DNA from: CBDFHV01 sp965247705
GTDB lineage: Bacteria; Pseudomonadota; Alphaproteobacteria; Rhodospirillales; CAMCUA01
Length of the DNA: 64,000 nt
NCBI GenBank assembly: GCA_965247705.1
Contig: CBDFHV010000086.1
Location: 248,001 to 312,000 of the forward strand
Direction of reading: 5' to 3'
Position numbers and translations under genes: made by a program. Shown piece after piece: positions 59,433-64,000 of this stretch (the stretch's first letter is position 1; each line of letters begins with the position of its first letter). Under the pieces are notes generated by a model. It was not told where the DNA came from. It worked only from the letters and a program-made list of their open reading frames with translations, and did no database searches.

Positions 59433-60638
59433 ATGGCTCTGTCCTCAGATCGGGAAGGCACCCCGCGCCGCGGTTTCGGTATCTACATCCACTGGCCTTT
59501 TTGCGAGGCCAAGTGTCCCTATTGCGACTTCAACAGCCACGTGGCGGGGGGCGTGGATCACGCGCGCTGGCGCAAGGCGCTGCTGCGGGAGCTCCATCAT
59601 GGGGCCCGGGACGCGCCGACGCGGCCAGTGAGCAGCGTATTCTTCGGCGGCGGCACGCCGTCCCTGATGGAACCGGACACGGTGGCGGCGCTGCTACGGG
59701 CCGTGGTTGACTTGTGGCCCGTCGATGGGGACCTGGAAGTGACCCTGGAGGCCAACCCCTCGTCGGTGGAAGCGGCCCGCTTCTCCGCCTTCGCCGCGGC
59801 GGGGGTTAACCGGGTCTCCATCGGTGTCCAGTCCCTGGACGACGACGCCCTTCGGTTCCTGGGGCGGGTTCACGACGCCGATACGGCCCGGCGGGCGGTG
59901 GCGGTGGCGGCCCGTCACTTCCGCCGTCGATCCATCGACCTGATCTACGCCCGCCCCGGGCAGACGGCGGCGGCATGGAGGCGGGAACTCAACGAGGCGC
60001 TCTCCATGGCCGACGGTCACCTTTCCGCCTATCAGCTGACCATCGAGAAGGGGACGGCGTTTTACCGCCAAGGAGTCCCCGCCGCCGAAGACGAGATCGC
60101 CTTGGACCTCTACGCCGTCACCCAGGAGGTGCTGGCCGGCGCCGGGCTGCCCGCATACGAGGTGTCCAACCACGCGCGCCCGGGCGAAGCCTGCCGGCAC
60201 AACCTCACCTACTGGCGGGGCGGCGATTACCTGGGTGTCGGGCCAGGGGCCCACGGGCGGCTGACACCGGGGGAGCTTACCGAGGCGGTGCGCAACCTGC
60301 CGAACCCCGAGGCCTGGCTGAAGGCCGTCGAAACCCGGGGCCACGGCGCCATTACCCGCGAGACCCTGAGCCCGATGGCGCGCCGGGACGAGGTGGCGAT
60401 GATGGGACTCCGGTTGCACGAGGGCTTGCGCGCCGACTTGTTTCGCCAGGCCACGGGAATGGACCTGGAGGCAGCCTTCGAACCGGACAGATTATTTCGC
60501 CTGGGTGAGGCCGGCTACCTGGAGCGCGACGCGCTCGGCGCCCGGGTAACGCCGGAAGGGCGCCTGCGGTTGAATGCCGTGGTGGCCTACCTGCTGGATT
60601 CGGACGGTCCGCCAGAAACGGGCCTCACGGCGCATTGA
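59433..60638 (+). CDS. hemW: HemW-type radical SAM protein
   Basis: Haem chaperone-like radical SAM protein of about 401 residues, related to oxygen-independent coproporphyrinogen III oxidase. The [4Fe-4S] motif is WPFCEAKCPYCDFNSH near residue 22. It is followed by VFFGGGTPSLMEPDTVAALL near 72, VTLEANPSSVEAARFSAF near 104 and GVNRVSIGVQSLDDDALRFLGRVHD near 122-146. The HNLTYWRGGDYLGVGPGAHG block lies near 255-275. Start ATG 59433 is 4 bp after rdgB. Its 3' end overlaps the convergent gene by 14 bp. Confidence 0.94.
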   Translation: MALSSDREGTPRRGFGIYIHWPFCEAKCPYCDFNSHVAGGVDHARWRKALLRELHHGARDAPTRPVSSVFFGGGTPSLMEPDTVAALLRAVVDLWPVDGDLEVTLEANPSSVEAARFSAFAAAGVNRVSIGVQSLDDDALRFLGRVHDADTARRAVAVAARHFRRRSIDLIYARPGQTAAAWRRELNEALSMADGHLSAYQLTIEKGTAFYRQGVPAAEDEIALDLYAVTQEVLAGAGLPAYEVSNHARPGEACRHNLTYWRGGDYLGVGPGAHGRLTPGELTEAVRNLPNPEAWLKAVETRGHGAITRETLSPMARRDEVAMMGLRLHEGLRADLFRQATGMDLEAAFEPDRLFRLGEAGYLERDALGARVTPEGRLRLNAVVAYLLDSDGPPETGLTAH

Positions 60639-62073
60639 ATGCGCTGGGTGCCGGATCGACGACCGTTATGTCCCGAAGCCCCACTTCGATGACTGCCAGT
60701 CCCCGTTCGTTGAGACCATCGTTGCGCAGGCGGAATATACCGTCGCGGCCGGCGAATCCGCCGGGATCGGTGAGGGCCTCGACCGTGAAATCGGGCCCGC
60801 CCTCGGACTGGGCGAGCACGGCCGCCAAGGCCACCGCGTCATAGGCCAGGGTCGACAGGCGTGGCGGCGATGCGCCGTAGGTTTCGCTGTAGCGGCTTGT
60901 GAAGTCGGCCCGCGCCTCGTGGGGCGGAGCGGCGAACCAGCCCCCCACCAGGGCCGGCTCGGCCCCCTGTCCGGGCTCGTCCCACTGGCCGGTCCCCAGC
61001 ATGCGCACAGAGGCCGGGTCCACGTCGTAGTAGGGCAACAGGGCGGCGATGGCTTGCAGTCGCTTTCCCCCGTCGGCGATCAGCAGGGCGTCGTAAGGCA
61101 GGCCGCCGGCCGCAGTTACCAGCCCCTCGATCCGTTGCAGCGCCCGTCGCGCGACCTCGTCGCCCCGCGCCTCGAGCTCGGCCTTCTGCTGGGCCAGGCG
61201 GGCCCGGCGGGGCGCATAGTTGGCGATCCGCTTTACCGGATCGGTGAAGTCGACCGCTTGGGGATCGTAGAATTCCACGTGGGTCACCTGGCTGTCGGCG
61301 GCGAACGCCGCGTCGCGCAAGTGCTCCACCACCGTCACCCCGTACTCGTCGTCGGGCGCCAACGCCGCGAACCGGCTGAGGCCCCGACGGGCCGCGAACG
61401 CGACCACCCGCTCCACCTGGGAACCGGGCAGAAAACCGAGGACGAACACCCCCTCCCGGGCCACCAGCCGGTCGTTGGAGAAGGCCAGCATGTTGAGGCC
61501 TGCGGCCCGCGCCGTCGGCGCCACCGCGTCGACGGAGGACGCCAGCAACGGCCCCAGGATCAAGGCGGAGCCGTCGATCACCGCCTGGCGTCCGGCCCCA
61601 TGGGCGCCATCCGGGGTGCCGGCGGTATCGTAGATGAGCATCTCGAAGCGGTCGTCGGCGAAGTCGAACAAGGCCAATTGGGCCGCGTTGAGCATGCCTT
61701 GTCCGACCCCCGCGGCGGATCCGGTGAGGGGCAGCAGCAGCGCCACCCGATGATCGAAGCGTTGGTCGACTTGGGGCATGGCCGCGACTTGCGAGCCGTC
61801 CGCCGCGCCGCCCGGCCCCAAGGCCACCTGGGATTCTTGCGCCCCCGGAGCCGGTGCCGCCGCCACGACGGGCGACGCCGGGGGTGGGGCGGCGAGGACC
61901 GGCGGCGGGGGCGGCGCCGCGACGGGTTGCGCCGGCCGGCCGCCTGGAGAAGACTGGCAGCCGAACAGAAGCAGCGCCGCCACGGCCATTGCGGCCGCGG
62001 CACGCCGCCGCAACCGAAGGAGCCGCGCGTCGCGCGGTGAAGGTCCTGGCCAGATCGTCAGATCATCGTTCAT
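60625..62073 (-). CDS. Penicillin-binding protein activator-like lipoprotein (LpoA family)
   Basis: A 482-residue lipoprotein. The signal region ends at a lipobox LLFGC near residue 39 after the basic RLLRLRRRAAAAMAVAAL. A proline/alanine-rich linker follows up to about residue 95. The periplasmic part is a two-lobe Leu/Ile/Val-binding-protein-like fold: RVALLLPLTGSAAGVGQGMLNAAQLALFDFADDRFEMLIYDTAGTPDGA, then GPLLASSVDAVAPTARAAGLNMLAFSNDRLVAR. This matches the LpoA-type activator of PBP1A in alphaproteobacteria. The start is uncertain; it could also begin at MAVAAL, 84 bp in. Confidence 0.85.
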   Translation of the reverse strand: MNDDLTIWPGPSPRDARLLRLRRRAAAAMAVAALLLFGCQSSPGGRPAQPVAAPPPPPVLAAPPPASPVVAAAPAPGAQESQVALGPGGAADGSQVAAMPQVDQRFDHRVALLLPLTGSAAGVGQGMLNAAQLALFDFADDRFEMLIYDTAGTPDGAHGAGRQAVIDGSALILGPLLASSVDAVAPTARAAGLNMLAFSNDRLVAREGVFVLGFLPGSQVERVVAFAARRGLSRFAALAPDDEYGVTVVEHLRDAAFAADSQVTHVEFYDPQAVDFTDPVKRIANYAPRRARLAQQKAELEARGDEVARRALQRIEGLVTAAGGLPYDALLIADGGKRLQAIAALLPYYDVDPASVRMLGTGQWDEPGQGAEPALVGGWFAAPPHEARADFTSRYSETYGASPPRLSTLAYDAVALAAVLAQSEGGPDFTVEALTDPGGFAGRDGIFRLRNDGLNERGLAVIEVGLRDITVVDPAPSAFNAP

Positions 62074-62999
62074 CCGCCACCTCGGTCCGCCCTCGCGATC
62101 GCCATTCCCGACCGGGTCGGGAGCCTATCGGCGAGGGGCGGGCGAGTAAACCGCCCGACGCGCCCCCCGATCCCGGCCTCCATGTCGTCGCAACTCCCAT
62201 CGGCCATGCCGACGACATCACCCTGCGGGCCCTTCGCGTCCTCGCCGGAGTCCATGTGGTGGCCTGCGAGGATACCCGGGTGAGCGGTCCCTTCCTGGTC
62301 CGCCACGGAATTTCGGCGACCCTGGTGGCCTACCACGAACACAACGCCGGGCGGGTCCGCCCGTACCTCATGGAACGAATGAAAAGGGGCGAAAGCGTGG
62401 CGCTGGTCAGCGATGCCGGCACGCCCCTGGTCTCCGACCCGGGGTTCCGCCTGGTCGCCGCCTGCCACCAAGCCGGTGTCCCGGTTACCGCGATCCCCGG
62501 CCCGTCGGCGGTGCTGGCCGCCCTGGTCGTCGCCGGCCTGCCCACGGACCGGTTTCTGTACATCGGCTTCCCGCCAACCCGGTCCGCCGCCCGGCGGCGC
62601 ATGCTGGCCGAGGTGGCGACCGTCCCCGCCACCATCGTCGCCCTGGAATCCCCCCGCCGGCTGGCGGCGTCCCTGACTGACATGGCGGCCGTCCTCGGCG
62701 ACCGTCCGGCGGCGGTGGCCCGGGAATTGACCAAGAAGTTCGAGGAGACCCGACGCGGCCTCCTGTCGGAACTGGCGCGCCACTACGCCGAGGCGGGTCC
62801 GCCCAAAGGCGAGGTCACGGTGGTTGTCGGGCCGCCCGGGCCACCGGCGGCGCCGACCGAGGACGCGGTGGACCGGCTGCTGGACATGGCCTTGCGGGAG
62901 GGTTCGGTGCGCGACGCCGCCGACCGGGTTGCCGCCGCCACCGGGCTCAAGCGCCGGGACGTCTATGCCCGCGCCATCGCCCGAAACCGCCGGCCGTGA
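62037..62999 (+). CDS. rsmI: 16S rRNA (cytidine-2'-O)-methyltransferase RsmI
   Basis: Methylates C1402 of 16S rRNA, about 320 residues from GTG 62037. The tetrapyrrole-methylase core begins LHVVATPIGHADDITLRALRVLAGVHVVACEDTRVS near residue 43; others are ALVSDAGTPLVSDPGFRLVAAC near 120, AIPGPSAVLAALVVAGLPTDRFLYIGFPP near 151 and VVVGPPG near 262. The usual start lies just before VATPIG; here no ATG, GTG or TTG occurs there, so the protein either has a 40-residue extension from GTG 62037 or a non-canonical start. It is divergent from the LpoA-like gene. Confidence 0.93.
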   Translation: MKVLARSSDHRSSATSVRPRDRHSRPGREPIGEGRASKPPDAPPDPGLHVVATPIGHADDITLRALRVLAGVHVVACEDTRVSGPFLVRHGISATLVAYHEHNAGRVRPYLMERMKRGESVALVSDAGTPLVSDPGFRLVAACHQAGVPVTAIPGPSAVLAALVVAGLPTDRFLYIGFPPTRSAARRRMLAEVATVPATIVALESPRRLAASLTDMAAVLGDRPAAVARELTKKFEETRRGLLSELARHYAEAGPPKGEVTVVVGPPGPPAAPTEDAVDRLLDMALREGSVRDAADRVAAATGLKRRDVYARAIARNRRP

Positions 63000-63376
63000 C
63001 CGGCCCACGACCGGAGCGGGTGCGGGCGGAACGCCGGGGACGCCTGGCGGAAGCCCTGTGCGCCACCTGGCTGCGGATGAAGGGATACCGCATCGTCGCG
63101 CGGGGCGTGCGGACGCCGGTGGGCGAGTTGGACATCGTCGCCCGGCGGGGCCGCGTCCTGGCCATCGTCGAGGTCAAGGCCCGGGGCACCCTGGCGGCGG
63201 CGGCCGAGTCCATCGGCGAGCACCAGCGCCGCCGGATTGCCCGCGCGGCCCTGGCGTTCCTCCAGCGCCACCCCCGCTACGGGACCCTCGACCTCCGCTT
63301 CGATGCGGTGCTGTTCGCCCCGTGGCGGCCGCCCCACCACATCGTCGACGCCTGGCGGCCGGCGGCGGAGCTCTAG
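62996..63376 (+). CDS. yraN: YraN/UPF0102 family endonuclease-like protein
   Basis: A 126-residue protein of the UPF0102 family, with a restriction-endonuclease-like core: GRLAEALCATWLRMKGYRIVARGVRTPVGELDIVARRGRVLAIVEVKARG, where E (in AEAL), D (in ELDIV) and E-x-K (in VEVKAR) match the PD-(D/E)xK pattern. Its GTG overlaps the rsmI TGA. The stop TAG at 63374-63376 spans the CTAG target of the IS630 insertion that follows, and the ending PHHIVDAWRPAAEL appears complete. Confidence 0.93.
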   Translation: MTGPRPERVRAERRGRLAEALCATWLRMKGYRIVARGVRTPVGELDIVARRGRVLAIVEVKARGTLAAAAESIGEHQRRRIARAALAFLQRHPRYGTLDLRFDAVLFAPWRPPHHIVDAWRPAAEL

Positions 63377-64000
63377 TGTTCCGCTCGAAACAAATGATTC
63401 CCATCGGGCAGGTGTGATGCGATTCTGGGTTCATGGGGAAGAAAGTGAGGATCCAGCTGGCGCCTGGGGATCAGGACAGGCTGGAGGCGTTGATCGCCAA
63501 TGGCAACACGCCGCAGAAGCATGTCCGACGGGCTCGGATTGTACGGCTGGCCGGCGACGGCGTTGGCACCGATGAGATCCAGCGCCGCTTGGGCGTGAGC
63601 AAACCGACCATCCGACGCTGGCGGACGCGCTATGTGGAGGCCGGCGTGGACGGTTTGTGCCGCGATAAGACGCGCCCGCCGGGCAAGGCACCGCTTGCGG
63701 CGGATGTGGTCGTGCGGGTGATCGAGAAGACCAAGACGGAAACGCCGCCGGACGCGACCCACTGGAGCCTGCGAACGATGGCCAAGGCGGTGGGCATCGC
63801 GCCGTCGAGCGTTCAGGCGATCTGGAAGGCACATGAGCTGAAACCGCATCTGGTGGCGACTTTCAAGCTGTCCAATGATCCGCGGTTTGCCGAGAAAGTC
63901 GAGGACGTGGTCGGGCTGTATGTCAACCCGCCGGAGCACGCCATCGTCCTGTCGGTGGACGAGAAGTCCCAGATCCAGGCACTCGACCGCACCCAGCCGG
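63373..64000 (+). mobile_element. IS630-family insertion sequence (left end and partial transposase)
   Basis: Begins at a C-TA-G site (63373-63376), with the terminal sequence GTGTTCCGCTCG then AAACAAATGATTCCCATC. The first 29 bases match the MITE tip at 3950 at 19 positions. The transposase gene starts 57 bp inside. The right end and the second TA lie beyond the window, so completeness is unknown. Confidence 0.85.
63433..64000 (+). CDS. IS630-family transposase (partial, C-terminus off the right edge)
   Basis: DDE transposase of the IS630/Tc1-mariner superfamily; the first 189 residues are present. The N-terminal paired helix-turn-helix is seen as ARIVRLAGDGVGTDEIQRRLGVSKPTIRRWRTRYVEAGVDGL near residues 37-78, with a second HTH in WSLRTMAKAVGIAPSSVQAIWKAHELKPH near residues 115-143. 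The first catalytic aspartate is in VLSVDEKSQIQALDRTQP near residue 176, a signature of the family. The remaining D and E lie beyond the window. Confidence 0.93.
   Translation, partial: MGKKVRIQLAPGDQDRLEALIANGNTPQKHVRRARIVRLAGDGVGTDEIQRRLGVSKPTIRRWRTRYVEAGVDGLCRDKTRPPGKAPLAADVVVRVIEKTKTETPPDATHWSLRTMAKAVGIAPSSVQAIWKAHELKPHLVATFKLSNDPRFAEKVEDVVGLYVNPPEHAIVLSVDEKSQIQALDRTQP

Overview
The window is a 64 kb stretch of GC-rich chromosome from an alphaproteobacterium, most likely in the Rhodospirillales. The grounds are the composition, the protein families, the dnaK-dnaJ and hrcA-grpE loci followed by rph-rdgB-hemW, a thrB-rnhA pair of the kinase-fold type, a gcvTHP operon behind a glycine riboswitch, and paired TPR-glycosyltransferase proteins. 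Nearly all of it is chromosomal coding sequence. I found no tRNA, rRNA, CRISPR array or prophage.

Layout. 1-3.5 kb: an ABC importer (ATPase cut by the left edge, fused permease, binding protein). 3.5-4.3 kb: a gene-poor gap holding a 270 bp foldback element with perfect terminal inverted repeats in a CTAG site. 4.3-10.4 kb: an uptake and hydrolysis island made of a tripartite tricarboxylate-type transporter (TctC, TctB, TctA), a nitrilase-family amidase, two DUF3830 paralogues that flank them, and a convergent amidohydrolase. 10.6-14.2 kb: a REP-associated transposase, a P460 cytochrome, an acetamidase/formamidase, a palindromic element and a glyoxalase II. 14.3-20.5 kb: a gene interrupted near its start by a run of 23 cytosines, an O-GlcNAc-transferase-like TPR protein and an adenylate cyclase. 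20.6-31.2 kb: a symporter, a candidate structured RNA, ccmAB, an MscS channel, a second TPR glycosyltransferase-like protein, a PagL-type lipid A deacylase and a cyclic-nucleotide-binding TPR protein.

31.4-36.1 kb holds the glycine cleavage operon gcvT-gcvH-gcvP, transcribed leftward behind the riboswitch. 36.2-44.6 kb holds small envelope, redox and housekeeping genes: a lipoprotein that seems to start at ATT, a double-CDGSH protein, thrB-rnhA, a haloacid dehalogenase with a peroxiredoxin, DsbD, YqgE, a cysteine-dioxygenase-like cupin and a lone receiver. 44.7-51.8 kb is a second catabolic cluster: a creatinase/ectoine-hydrolase-like M24 protein, an aminotransferase, an FAD oxidoreductase, a CMD-family protein, RidA and a divergent gamma-glutamyltransferase. 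51.8-63.4 kb is chaperone and housekeeping ground, ending in an IS630-family insertion exactly at the yraN stop codon.

The most notable signals are (i) the 23-C tract, which puts the well-placed ATG of its gene out of frame and so looks like a phase-variation switch or an indel; (ii) the CTAG-flanked foldback element, whose ends resemble those of the IS630 copy 59 kb away; (iii) a lipoprotein whose only sensible start is ATT behind a strong Shine-Dalgarno; (iv) four consecutive hairpins ending in a strong terminator, a candidate small RNA; and (v) the DUF3830/Tct/nitrilase/amidohydrolase island, whose substrate is unknown.
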